A stretch of DNA of 9,692 bases from Sedimenticola sp. (lineage in GTDB: Bacteria; Pseudomonadota; Gammaproteobacteria; Chromatiales; Chromatiaceae), in NCBI GenBank assembly GCA_030619405.1, contig JAUXBK010000087.1:1-9692 (forward strand), read 5' to 3'. Position 1 is the first letter of the stretch; each line of letters starts with the position of its first letter. Below the pieces are notes generated by a model. It had not been told where the DNA came from, searched no databases, and saw nothing but the letters and a program-made list of their open reading frames with translations. Positions 1 to 7,485 of the stretch are shown piece after piece. A program made the translations under genes and the position numbers.

Positions 1-285
1 GAGGGACGCTATAAATCCGCCCTGGTCGATACGGAGCGGTATCTGCTGGCCTGTTATCGCTATATCGAACTGAACCCGGTGCGGGCGGGTATTGTCCGAA
101 GACCCGAAGATTATCCCTATTCCAGTTATCATGCCAATGGGCTGGGTAAGGCGGACAGGCTGGTGACGCCACATGAGATATATCTGCAACTGACGGGTCA
201 GGGGTCGGAGTCAAACCGTGCAGGATTGGTGGGCAATGGGATGCTGGTGGACGGTTTGACTCCGACCCCAAATGCTCACCAATAA
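1..285 (+). CDS. REP-associated tyrosine transposase (RAYT, Y1_Tnp/IS200-like), 3' part
   Basis: The frame is open from the first base, so the N-terminal part, with the HUH and catalytic Tyr region, lies upstream of the window. The visible part carries the block EGRYKSALVDTERYLLACYR followed by YIELNPVRAGIV and a YPYSSYHANGLG segment. These are typical of the C-terminal half of RAYT/IS200-like single-strand DNA transposases, which process REP hairpins. After TPHEIYLQLTG the protein no longer resembles the family. It reads through a REP-like inverted repeat (201-269) and stops at 285, so the natural C-terminus appears replaced by REP sequence. Whether the enzyme is active cannot be judged. It sits upstream of the conjugation operon in the same direction but is probably an insertion rather than part of the transfer machinery. 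Confidence 0.8.
   Translation, partial: EGRYKSALVDTERYLLACYRYIELNPVRAGIVRRPEDYPYSSYHANGLGKADRLVTPHEIYLQLTGQGSESNRAGLVGNGMLVDGLTPTPNAHQ
201..269. repeat. REP/BIME-like inverted repeat (19-bp arms)
   Basis: The 19-base arm at 201-219 (starts GGGGTCGGAGTC) is the exact reverse complement of 251-269, with a 31-base spacer. The inner flanks are also partly complementary: ATTGGTGGGCAAT at 225-237 resembles the reverse complement of the bases around 270-283. GGGGTCGGAGTCAAA-type hairpins are known REP elements dispersed through many proteobacterial genomes near RAYT genes. Here the element lies inside the 3' end of the RAYT frame, so it is likely its cognate substrate. It has no U-tract, so I do not call it a terminator. 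Confidence 0.8.
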
Positions 286-374
286 ACCCCGCACCCCCCT
301 GAATAGATTTTCCATAGCGGCTTCTCCCTGATTCTCCCATCCTGTGCCCCATGCACATCACGGGGAGAACATCG

Positions 375-677
375 ATGCGAATCACCCACCTGCTGGTTCT
401 TGGACTGCTTGGCGTTTCATTGCCTGTCTCGTTTGCCACCGCCGATACGGACGGCGAACGTACTGCATTGGCCCAGATTACCCATGAACTCCAATCCATC
501 GAACCCCTGATTCGCCAGGCCAAGTCTCAGGCCAACCCGGACAGCCGCATCCATTTTCGCTACGACTGGCTGAGACAGGACCTGTCTCGGGTCCGGCAAG
601 GGATTCAGGCGCATATCGATGCGCCCCGTTCAGAACCCCGGATCTTCCCCCCCTTGCGGGGCGATTACCGCCGGTGA
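375..677 (+). CDS. RAQPRD-family integrative conjugative element protein
   Basis: A 100-residue protein with an N-terminal signal peptide (MRITHLLVLGLLG... then SFATADT at about residues 17-23). The mature part is charged and helical and ends in the conserved block RYDWLRQDLSRVRQGI ... PRSEPRIFPPLRGDYR, the signature end of the RAQPRD family (TIGR01690) found only in G-type ICE transfer operons. It is presumably periplasmic; its biochemical role is unknown. The ATG at 375 is preferred over one at 351 because GGGGAG at 362-367 lies 7 bases upstream and the signal peptide then starts directly at residue 1. It is the first operon gene in the window, 9 bases before the next gene. Confidence 0.85.
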   Translation: MRITHLLVLGLLGVSLPVSFATADTDGERTALAQITHELQSIEPLIRQAKSQANPDSRIHFRYDWLRQDLSRVRQGIQAHIDAPRSEPRIFPPLRGDYRR

Positions 678-686
678 GGGATTGGA

Positions 687-917
687 ATGACTGGTGCACA
701 GGATGCGGCATTCCAGGCGGGCTCTGGTGCGACGCCGGCGGCGATGCTGACAGGTATTGCCTCGGTGGTGCTGGTACTCGCGTTTATCTGGGTGATCTGG
801 GTCTCCCTGGGCACCTTTCGGGCCTGGCAGAACGGCCAGGTGGCTCTGTTAGATGTGGCATGGAGTGCCTTGCGGGCCAGCATCGTGCTCATGGTGCTGG
901 GTTTTTATCTGCGGTGA
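687..917 (+). CDS. TIGR03758-family ICE membrane protein (DUF3262)
   Basis: A 76-residue protein with two predicted membrane helices, about residues 20-43 (MLTGIASVVLVLAFIWVIWV) and 58-75 (ALRASIVLMVLGFYL), joined by a short loop containing LGTFRAWQNGQ. Length, the TFRAW motif and position between the RAQPRD gene and the TIGR03745 gene match the TIGR03758/DUF3262 family of conjugative elements. It is likely a small inner-membrane part of the mating-pair apparatus, perhaps pilin-like; the exact role is not established. A weak GAGG precedes the ATG. Confidence 0.85.
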   Translation: MTGAQDAAFQAGSGATPAAMLTGIASVVLVLAFIWVIWVSLGTFRAWQNGQVALLDVAWSALRASIVLMVLGFYLR

Positions 918-1003
918 GGGGTTTTTCCGTCATCGCGTCTTTGGCCGGGGATCGCCCCGGTAGTTATTGAAGGGGGCAACCCCGTTACCTCGGAGGGTAA
1001 ACC

Positions 1004-1354
1004 ATGTTGAGGAAATACGTAAAACGGGTCAGGGCTGCCATGGGGATGCTGGCGCTGTCTGCCGGCCAGTCGGTCTGGGCCGCGTTGCCGGTCCCGGTTG
1101 CACCCAGTAACGCCCCGGCGGCCGGCGACTGGATCGGGCTGATCAAGGGCTACATCAAGGATGGCGGTCTGGTGCTGGGCATGGCCATTGCCGTGCTGGG
1201 TTTTCTGTGGATCGCCTATCTCGGTTTCGCCAAGTTCAACGAGGCCCGGCAGGGCAAGGCCGAGTGGGCCGAGGTGGGGGTGCTGGGGATCGTCGGTGCG
1301 ATCGTGCTGATCTTTGCCAGCTATCTGCTCACCCAGGCTTCCGGTGTCATCTGA
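1004..1354 (+). CDS. TIGR03745-family ICE membrane protein (DUF2976), pilin-like
   Basis: A 116-residue protein with an N-terminal signal/leader (MGMLALSAGQSVWA, cleavage likely after about residue 26), then two hydrophobic helices at about residues 50-73 (DGGLVLGMAIAVLGFLWIAYLGF) and 90-112 (GVLGIVGAIVLIFASYLL), separated by a charged loop (KFNEARQGKAEW). A leader plus two helices around a short charged loop is the plan of VirB2/TraA-type pilins, so a pilin role is a reasonable inference. The family match is TIGR03745. GGAGG at 992-996 lies 7 bases before the ATG, the best ribosome site in this part of the operon. Confidence 0.87.
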   Translation: MLRKYVKRVRAAMGMLALSAGQSVWAALPVPVAPSNAPAAGDWIGLIKGYIKDGGLVLGMAIAVLGFLWIAYLGFAKFNEARQGKAEWAEVGVLGIVGAIVLIFASYLLTQASGVI

Positions 1355-1357
1355 GCC

Positions 1358-1738
1358 ATGTCCCACCGGGATGACATCCTGGCCGACCGGCTCAATGTGG
1401 AGCCGGCCATCTTCAAGGGGTGTTCCTCCTCGGAGCTGAGCCTCATCGTCGGGGTGGCCGCGCTGGTCTGGTTGCCTGTCAGCCTTTTGCTGGCGGGCTT
1501 GATGGGTGCGATCACCATGGGGTTCGGGATCGCGGGTATGGGGGTGGTCGGTACCGTGATCGTCATGGCCAGCCTGTTCCAGCGCCTGAAGCGGGGCCGC
1601 CCCGACGGCTACTACCAGCAGCAGGCCCTGATCTGGCTGGCGGACCGGGGCCTGCGCCACGCACCTTTCATTCGGCGCAGCGGCGCCTGGGATATCGGGA
1701 GGAGCGGCCATGCGGCGTTACCGCTACGAGATCGATAA
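1358..1738 (+). CDS. TIGR03750-family conjugal transfer protein (DUF3487)
   Basis: A 126-residue inner-membrane protein. The N-terminus (LADRLNVEPAIFKGCSSSEL) is the family hallmark, followed by two membrane helices at about residues 27-50 and 51-72. A cytoplasmic tail contains KRGRPDGYYQQQALIWLADRG and the family-typical end near FIRRSGAWDIGR. Size, topology and position suggest a VirB3/TraL-like partner of the VirB4 ATPase, but that is by analogy. It starts 3 bases after the preceding stop. Its last 29 bases overlap the start of the next gene, and the ribosome site for that gene (GGGAGGAG, 1697-1704) lies inside it. Confidence 0.85.
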   Translation: MSHRDDILADRLNVEPAIFKGCSSSELSLIVGVAALVWLPVSLLLAGLMGAITMGFGIAGMGVVGTVIVMASLFQRLKRGRPDGYYQQQALIWLADRGLRHAPFIRRSGAWDIGRSGHAALPLRDR

Positions 1739-2376
1739 CGTCCGCGCTCATCTGCGTTCCCTGTGGGTGATCATCGGCCTGCAGCTGCTGGCAGATCGAT
1801 GTGGCGCTCTGGTTCGGCTGGAGTCAGGCACCGAAGGCTCTGACGGTCCATGTGCCGCCGGATCTGCGATCGGGTGCGGTGCTGGCGGTGGATGAAGTAC
1901 CCCCGGCCAACGTCTATGCCTTCGCCATCTACATCTTCCAGCAGCTCAATCGCTGGCCGGAGGATGGTGCCCAGGATTACGGCAAGGCGATCTTCCGGGT
2001 CTCTCCCTATCTCACCCCCCGCTATCGTGCCGATCTCATCGCCGACATGGACTTGAAAGGCCGACAGAGTGAACTCGCCTACCGGGTGCGAGGTGTCCAG
2101 GAGGTCCCGGGTCATGGTTATGAAGAGAAACGGGTGGATCTGCTCAGCAACGGGATCTGGGTGGTGTGGCTGGATCTGGACCTGTACGAGTCGGTGAAGG
2201 GGATGACGGTCAAGCGGACGGCCATCCGTTATCCGATTCGGGTGGTGCGCCAGGCGATCGACCCGGAGGTAAACCCCTGGGGGCTGGCCCTGGATGGGTT
2301 TGCCGGCGAGGGGCCGCGGCGGCTCAGCGAGGTGGAGCGGGCGCCGGAAGACGAAGAGAAACCGGTAGGGGAGTGA
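1710..2376 (+). pseudogene. TIGR03746-family ICE protein (DUF2895, VirB8-like), frameshifted
   Basis: The start at 1710 (MRRYRYEIDNVRAHLRSLWV) has a strong ribosome site (GGGAGGAG, 1697-1704). The frame changes within the single N-terminal membrane helix. Read as is, translation ends at 1895 after about 61 residues. Removing one base near 1793 (GCAGATCGATGTG to GCGATCGATGTG) restores LLAIDVALWFGWSQAPK and joins it to a periplasmic domain ending at 2376, about 221 residues, the expected family length. Conserved family features include VHVPPDLRSGAV, VYAFAIYIFQQLNRWPEDG and YLTPRYRADL. One membrane helix plus a periplasmic domain is a VirB8-like plan. A GTG at 1801 could restart translation of the soluble part but without the anchor. 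It is either truly inactivated or a sequencing error. Confidence 0.85.
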
Positions 2377-2378
2377 CG

Positions 2379-3176
2379 ATGGGTCTTCGACACAGCTTTC
2401 TGAGGAACGGGTTTGTGGGAGCCATCCTGCTGTTGATGCAGGTGCTGGCCATCGCAGACGCCGGTCTGCCCGAACGCATCACCTGGGGCCGCACCCCGAT
2501 CGAAGTGCTGCTTCCGGTCGATCAGGAGCGCCTGGTCCGATTCCCCGGCGCGGTGAAGGTCGGCCTGCCGGGCCGGCTGCAACCCTTACTTCGGGCCCAG
2601 AGTGTCGATGGCACCCTTTATCTGCTGGCCCATGAGCCCTTCGAGCCCACCCGGGTGATGGTGCGTGAGATCGCCAGCGGCCGGGTCTATCTGTTGGACA
2701 TCGCCGCATCGAAAGAAGAAGGATCGACCAACCCGATCGAGGTGGTACTGCCAACTGCAAAGCGTGAAGTACGAGACGACGGCGCTCCAGAGACGGGGGA
2801 GGTCTCGACCCCGCCCGCCTATGGCTACGTCGCCCTGACCCGCTTCGCCGCCCAGCAACTCTATGCCCCGGCGCGTCTGCTGCAGGATCGACCTGGCATC
2901 GTCCGTGTTCCCATACGTCGTGACAGCATCCTTTTGGTCCGCGGGAGCAACATCGAAGCCACACCCCTGGTGGCCTGGCGCGCCAATGGTCTCTATCTCA
3001 CCGCCGTCAAACTGACCAACCGTACAAATCAGCCGCAGGTTCTGGATCCCCGCGATCTGCGCGGCGTCTGGCTGACGGCCACTTTTCAGCACAACCGGTT
3101 GCTGTCCGTCGGGAACGAGGCCGACACCACGGCAGTCTATCTCATCTCGGCGCGCCCGTTCGCGGTGGCGAGGTAG
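2379..3176 (+). CDS. TIGR03749-family ICE protein (DUF3438, VirB9/TraK-like)
   Basis: A 265-residue secreted protein. The ATG at 2379 is chosen because AGGGGAG (2367-2373) precedes it by 5 bases and because a signal peptide (FVGAILLLMQVLAIADA, cleavage around residue 29) then follows a short basic N-terminus. The open frame extends further upstream, but only as a shadow of the preceding gene. Family marks are ERITWGRTPIEVLLPVDQER, FPGAVKVGLPG, LYLLAHEPF and the end VYLISARPF. The upstream stop codon is 2 bases before this start, so translation is probably coupled. By place in the operon it should form part of the periplasmic/outer-membrane core, like VirB9/TraK, a homology accepted for G-type systems but not tested here. 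It appears intact. Confidence 0.88.
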   Translation: MGLRHSFLRNGFVGAILLLMQVLAIADAGLPERITWGRTPIEVLLPVDQERLVRFPGAVKVGLPGRLQPLLRAQSVDGTLYLLAHEPFEPTRVMVREIASGRVYLLDIAASKEEGSTNPIEVVLPTAKREVRDDGAPETGEVSTPPAYGYVALTRFAAQQLYAPARLLQDRPGIVRVPIRRDSILLVRGSNIEATPLVAWRANGLYLTAVKLTNRTNQPQVLDPRDLRGVWLTATFQHNRLLSVGNEADTTAVYLISARPFAVAR

Positions 3177-3182
3177 CTTGGC

Positions 3183-4577
3183 ATGGTGGTGGCCACCTCC
3201 AATCGACTCCTGCCCCTCCTGGCCGGCGCGGTGGTGCTGATGCTGGTCTTCGTGGGTTTGAAGTCCTGTTCCGGCGATGCGACGGACTCACCGGTGCTGG
3301 AACAGGTCCCCCAGGCCCCGGCACCGGATGCCGACACCCCGGCCGACACCATCAAGACCCTGACCGCCAACGTGGCGGCCATGACCGCCCAGGTCGAGGC
3401 CCTGCGCCGGGACAATGAGTCCCTGCGCCGCGAGAACCAGGAACTCCTGACCAGCCGCACCCGGATCGAGGAGAACGTCACCACCAAGCTCAAGCGGGAA
3501 CTGCTGGCCCGGGAGCACGACAAGGAGGCCCGCCAGCGGCTCGACCAGGGGCTGCTCTCCTCCCTGACCACCCGCATGGATGCCCTCTCCCAGTCCATCG
3601 CCCAGTCTGATACCACCAGCGACATCCCGGTGGGGCTTGGCCTCGATGGCATCGGTGTGGGCCCGTCCGAAGAACCGCTGGTCTGGATTGATCCCCTGGA
3701 CGCGCCCGATTCAGGGCCGGTGAAGGGGCACAACCTGCTGAACCGTGCCCACCAGTCGGTCAGTGGTGCGTTGGAATCCGCCACGAAGCAGGGGGGCACG
3801 ATGGCCGGCGGGCTTCGCCGCCGTATCGGGCTTCCGGCGACCCGCCCGGTCTACACCGTCCCCCGCAACGCCACCCTCATCGGTTCGACAGCAATGACCG
3901 CCCTGGTGGGGCGGGTCCCGGTGCAGGGCGAGGTGCGTGACCCCATGCCCTTCAAGGTGATCACCGGGTCGGACAACCTGGCGGCCAATGGCCTGACTGT
4001 CCCGGGGGTGCAGGGGATGGTCTGGAGCGGCACTGCCATCGGTGACTGGACCCTCTCCTGTGTCACCGGGCGGCTCGACTCGGTCACCTTCGTGTTCGAT
4101 GACGGCACCATCCGCACGATCTCCGGGGATGACCGGGGCGGCGGTGGCAACAGTGATAAACCCCTGGGCTGGATCTCGGACAGCCGGGGCATCCCCTGCA
4201 TCAGTGGTGATCGCAAGACCAACGCCCCGGCCTTTCTCACCCAGCGCATCGGCGTGATGGCGATCCAGGCGGCCGCCGAAGCTGCCGCTGCGGCCCAGAC
4301 CACCACGGTGGTGAGTGATCCCGGCAGCACCAGCAACAACGTGACCGGCGATACCGGGAGCTACGTGCTCGGCAGGACCCTTGCCGGTGGCAGTGATGAA
4401 GTCGCGAAATGGCTCATGGAGTGCCAGGCCCAGAGCTTCGATGCGGTGTTCGTCCCGGCCGGCACCGAGATCGCCATTCACGTCGACCGGGAACTCCCCA
4501 TCGACTTCGACCCTAACGGCAGGAGACTGACCCATGCAAGCACAGTTGATGCGAACTGGCGTGCTGGCCTCGATTAG
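3183..4577 (+). CDS. TIGR03752-family ICE protein (VirB10/TraB-like)
   Basis: A 464-residue protein: one N-terminal membrane helix (about residues 7-24, LLPLLAGAVVLMLVFVGL), then a Pro/Ala/Asp-rich linker (about 28-55). A coiled coil follows at about 56-145, with VEALRRDNESLRRENQELL heptads, then a C-terminal beta-rich domain containing VYTVPRNATLIGSTAMTALV, PVQGEVRDPMPFKVI and FVPAGTEIAIHV. The anchor, linker, coiled coil and C-terminal barrel order matches TraB/VirB10 proteins, which span from inner membrane to outer-membrane core. GAGGT (3170-3174) lies 8 bases before the ATG. The last 44 bases overlap the lipoprotein gene. No lesion seen. Confidence 0.88.
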   Translation: MVVATSNRLLPLLAGAVVLMLVFVGLKSCSGDATDSPVLEQVPQAPAPDADTPADTIKTLTANVAAMTAQVEALRRDNESLRRENQELLTSRTRIEENVTTKLKRELLAREHDKEARQRLDQGLLSSLTTRMDALSQSIAQSDTTSDIPVGLGLDGIGVGPSEEPLVWIDPLDAPDSGPVKGHNLLNRAHQSVSGALESATKQGGTMAGGLRRRIGLPATRPVYTVPRNATLIGSTAMTALVGRVPVQGEVRDPMPFKVITGSDNLAANGLTVPGVQGMVWSGTAIGDWTLSCVTGRLDSVTFVFDDGTIRTISGDDRGGGGNSDKPLGWISDSRGIPCISGDRKTNAPAFLTQRIGVMAIQAAAEAAAAAQTTTVVSDPGSTSNNVTGDTGSYVLGRTLAGGSDEVAKWLMECQAQSFDAVFVPAGTEIAIHVDRELPIDFDPNGRRLTHASTVDANWRAGLD

Positions 4578-4937
4578 CCTGGTGCTGGCCGGCTGCGCCA
4601 GCACCAAGGAGGCGGTGCTGCCCCAGGATGGCCCTGCTATGAAGCAGATCTACGAGGAGCATGTTCAGCGGATGGGCCATTCCGATCCTATTGCATTGCG
4701 CCGGGAACTGGGCAGTCGTCCCGTTCTCTCCGAGGCGGCCGAGGGGTATGTGCGGGATGCCAGAAACGAGATCGACACCGGTTTCCCCCGGCTGCCCAAC
4801 CCGACCTGGTGATGTTCGTCTTTCCGCATCTGGCGGGGGAGGCGGGGGTGCCGGTTCCCGGCTATGCGACCACCTTCCCGATGTATGAGCGCGCAGAGTA
4901 TGCCCTGCCTGGTGAAGTCCCGTCGGAGGCGCAATAG
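4534..4937 (+). pseudogene. TIGR03751-family conjugal transfer lipoprotein, frameshifted
   Basis: Starts inside the end of the preceding gene with a good ribosome site (AGGAGA, 4521-4526, 7 bases before the ATG). It has a lipoprotein signal with lipobox L-A-G-C, Cys at residue 21. Conserved family text follows: MKQIYEEHVQRMG, LRRELGSRPV, EIDTGFPRLPNP. The frame as given then ends at 4812 (NPTW, 92 residues). The family continues after PNP with DLVM-VFPHL, and exactly that (DLVMFVFPHLAGEAGVPVPG ... FPMYERAEYALPGE) is present in another frame, 4803-4937. One base lost at about 4803 (CCGGACC to CCGACC) explains it; the repaired protein would be about 134 residues. It is probably an outer-membrane anchored part of the transfer channel. 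The missing tail is conserved, so a real frameshift would likely be damaging. Confidence 0.85.
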
Positions 4938-4943
4938 CATCCG

Positions 4944-6419
4944 ATGTTCCGACGCACCCTAAAAGCCAAACCCCTCGACAATCAATCGACGTCAGGGCCA
5001 GTCGAGGAAGACCTCCCCCCACTGACCCAGGAGGCGGTGCAAAAACTCTACCGGCGTCCCGCCGCCTTCACCGATCTGCTCCCCTGGGTGGAGTACCACC
5101 CGGCCAGCCGCACCTTCCTGCTGGAAGACGGCATCTCCATGGGGGCCCTGTTCGAGCTGACCCCCGCCGGCACCGAGGCGCGCACCCCGGCGTTCATGGT
5201 CCAGCTGCGCGATGCCATCCAGACCGCCCTGACCGATGCCATCCCCGAGATGGACGACAGCCCCTGGATCCTGCAGGTCTACGTGCAGGACGAACCGAGT
5301 CTCTCCGGTTTTCAGAAAGAGGTTTCCGGGTATGCCCAACCCGGTGCCCGGGAGAGCCGCTTTACTCAGCGGTTCCAGGCGGATTTCAAGCAGCACTTGT
5401 CCAGGATCAGTCCACCCGGCGGCCTGTTCGAAGATACAGCGGTCACCGGCACCCCCTGGCGTGGCCAGATCCGCCGGGTACGCGCTACGCTCTACCGCCG
5501 GTTGAGACCTGGCTGCCGATCCCCCTCGGCCATCGAGGTCGAAGAGGCCTTGACCGATGTGGCCACCAAATGGACCGCCTCCCTGGCCTCCGCCGGTGTC
5601 CGTGTTCGGCGGGGCACAGGCGAAAATCTCTACGACTGGCTGCTCAAGTGGTTTAACCCCCGGCCCGGTGTCATCGGGGGGGACCCGGACCAACTGCTGG
5701 CCGTTGCCCCCTATCCCGGGGATGAGGATCATCCCTTCGGCTATGACTTCGCCGAGCGCCTGACCCTCTCCATGCCCCGATCCGACAACGAGACCGCTAC
5801 CTGGTGGTTCGATGACCTGCCCCACACCCTGGGCACGGTCCAGGGGTTGCGCCGGGCCCCGGAGATCGGCCACATGACCGCGGAACGTGCGGCCGGCGAT
5901 CACGTCTTTTCCCTGTTCGACCGGCTGCCGGAACAGACGGTGATGGTCATCACCCTGACCGTCCGGCCCCAGGACGTTACCCGCAACCATATCAACCAGG
6001 TCCGACGGGCCGCGGTGGGAGATTTGGCTGAGGCGGCTCTTACCCGGGAGGATGCGGATGCCGTGGAGCGGGAGATGGCCCAGGGCAACAAGCTCTACCC
6101 GCTGAACATCGCCTTCTACCTGCGAGGGGAGGATTTGAAGTCTCTGCGGACGAATGTGAATCGACTCAATGCGCTGCTGCTGCCCAACGCCCTGCAGCCG
6201 ATCCTGCAGGAGGCGGACCTGCTCGCCCTGGACAGCTATATCCGCAACCTGCCCATGGCCTACGATGCCACCCTGGACAAGGTGAATCGCTGCTCCCGGC
6301 TGGTCTTTTCCCGTCACACCGCCAACCTGCTGCCCCTCTATGGCCGCTCCCGCGGCACCGGCCACCCGGGGCTGGTCTTCTTCAACCGACCGGAAATCGC
6401 TGGCCGGAGGCCGACATGA
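4944..6419 (+). pseudogene. VirB4-type conjugative transfer ATPase (TIGR03744), N-terminal fragment
   Basis: About 480 residues of recognisable N-terminal VirB4 region from MFRRTLKAKP through FLLEDGISMGALFEL (family hallmark), WILQVYVQDE, NLYDWLLKWFNP, TWWFDDLPHTLGTVQGLR and LLPLYGRSRGTGHPGLVFFNR. In intact TIGR03744 proteins this last block is followed within about 30 residues by the Walker A P-loop (GPTGAGKS type). Here the frame instead runs directly into sequence that in the family lies well downstream of Walker A, changes phase, and stops at 6417-6419. The P-loop is absent from all three forward frames. This would be the ATPase driving pilus assembly and substrate transfer (tfc16-like position). 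It starts 6 bases after the lipoprotein tail, with GGAGG at 4924-4928 rather far upstream. Confidence 0.85.
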
Positions 6420-7021
6420 CTATTCTGGAGATGGGCATCCTGGCCCGGGAGGGCTACGAGGATCAGCTCACGGTGGCCTATCTCTCCATGATGAGCCACA
6501 TCAACGACCTGGTGGAGCGCTGTCAGCACGAGGCGAGACCGACCCTGGTGGTCACCGACGAGGGGCACATCATCACCACCAACCCGCTGCTAGCCCGCTA
6601 CGTGGTCAAGATCACCAAGATGTGGCGCAAGCTCGGTGCCTGGTTCTGGATCGCTACCCAGAACCTCGAAGACTTCCCCGACGCCAGCCGCAAGATGCTC
6701 AACATGATGGAGTGGTGGTTATGTCTGGTGATGCCCAAGGAAGAGGTGGAGCAGATCGCCCGCTTCAAGGAGCTGACCGAGGTACAGCGCAGCCTGCTGC
6801 TCTCGGCACGCAAGGAGCCGGGCAAGTATGTCGAGGGGGTGGTGCTCTCCGACAACCTGGAGGCGCTGTTTCGCAACGTACCGCCGCCGCTCTCCCTGGC
6901 ACTGGCCATGACGGAGAAGCACAAGAAGGCGGAGCGGGCCGAGCTCATGAGGGAGTACGACTGCACGGAACTGGAGGCGGTCTATTGGGTGGCGGAGCGG
7001 ATCGCGGGGGAGAGACGATGA
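6416..7021 (+). pseudogene. VirB4-type conjugative transfer ATPase (TIGR03744), C-terminal fragment
   Basis: Continues the ATPase in another phase. In-phase codons before the ATG (6401-6415, WPEAD) belong to the same family block WPEAD-MTILEMG, so 6416 is an internal Met rather than a natural start. It carries Walker B (TLVVTDEGHIIT, residues about 42-53), KITKMWRKLGAWFWIATQNLEDFP, MLNMMEWWLCLVMP, LLLSARKEPGKYVEGVV and a helical tail ending at 7021. Together the two fragments give about 690 residues against roughly 900-960 for the family (from memory), so some 200-300 residues including Walker A are missing. There is no obvious ribosome site before 6416. The stop overlaps the start of the next gene as ATGA. 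Confidence 0.85.
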
Positions 7022-7485
7022 AGCGTTTCAATACGGCGTGTTTCATCGTCTTGGGTCTGATGTCGATAGGTGGGAGCGGGGTATCCGCCGCGCAACCCAG
7101 CCACACCTATCCCGGCCGGATCGAGGTGTTCACCACGACCGAAATCCCGGTGGCAGGGAATCCGCTTGCGGTCTCCCCAGAGATCGGGATCCAGACCTAC
7201 GAGCTGGACGGGATCCAAACATTCGAAAACAGGCTCTCCCATGACCTGCCGACCGATCCCAAGCAGGCCAGAAAGATCGCCCTGCAGCGATTCCAGTCGT
7301 GGGATGAAACCACCAAAACACAGCTGCAACAGGCCGCCATGGGATTGGCAAAGGCCATGCAATACGGCATCGACCGCTACCCCGCCATCGTCTTCGACGG
7401 CCGGGCCGTGGTCTACGGCCTGACGGATCTGGGTACGGCCCTCGACCGGTACCGGGCCTGGCGACAGGGGAGGCCGGCACAATGA
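7018..7485 (+). CDS. TIGR03757-family ICE protein (DUF1525)
   Basis: A 155-residue periplasmic protein. Signal peptide MKRFNTACFIVLGLMSIGG...VSAAQ, cleavage near residue 25. The mature domain starts RIEVFTTTEIPVAG, continues with YELDGIQTFENRLSHDLP, and ends YPAIVFDGRAVVYGLTDLGTAL, the family's conserved end, which resembles the thioredoxin-like C-terminus of TrbC/TraW-type assembly proteins. The start at 7018 is fixed by the ATGA overlap with the preceding stop and by GGGGGAGAG just upstream (around 7006-7014); longer upstream reading is a shadow of the ATPase gene. Its own stop overlaps the next start, again as ATGA. Likely a periplasmic assembly factor. It appears intact. Confidence 0.85.
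   Translation: MKRFNTACFIVLGLMSIGGSGVSAAQPSHTYPGRIEVFTTTEIPVAGNPLAVSPEIGIQTYELDGIQTFENRLSHDLPTDPKQARKIALQRFQSWDETTKTQLQQAAMGLAKAMQYGIDRYPAIVFDGRAVVYGLTDLGTALDRYRAWRQGRPAQ

Noticed and set aside
201..269. The 19-bp inverted repeat as a rho-independent terminator
   Set aside because: The 31-base spacer is long and no T tract follows; the sequence class fits a REP element better.
286..374. A promoter for the transfer operon just before the RAQPRD gene
   Set aside because: No convincing -35/-10 pair was found; in this ICE class the operon normally begins further upstream, outside the window.
905..1711. 268-codon minus-strand frame opposite three small ICE membrane proteins
   Set aside because: Low-complexity Gly/Asp/Gln/His-rich shadow; the three + strand genes are recognised.
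3711..4607. 298-codon minus-strand frame opposite the VirB10-like gene
   Set aside because: Antisense shadow; the + strand product has clear family motifs and a proper ribosome site.
4795..4815. Programmed ribosomal frameshifting to explain the lipoprotein and other split genes
   Set aside because: No slippery heptamer or downstream structure was evident at the breaks, shifts occur in both directions, and the families are normally single-frame.
4992..6365. Long open frame (457 codons) on the minus strand opposite the VirB4 gene
   Set aside because: It is an antisense shadow of a GC-rich gene; its residues are Gly/Gln/Val-rich without recognisable domains, and the + strand encodes clear VirB4 family sequence.
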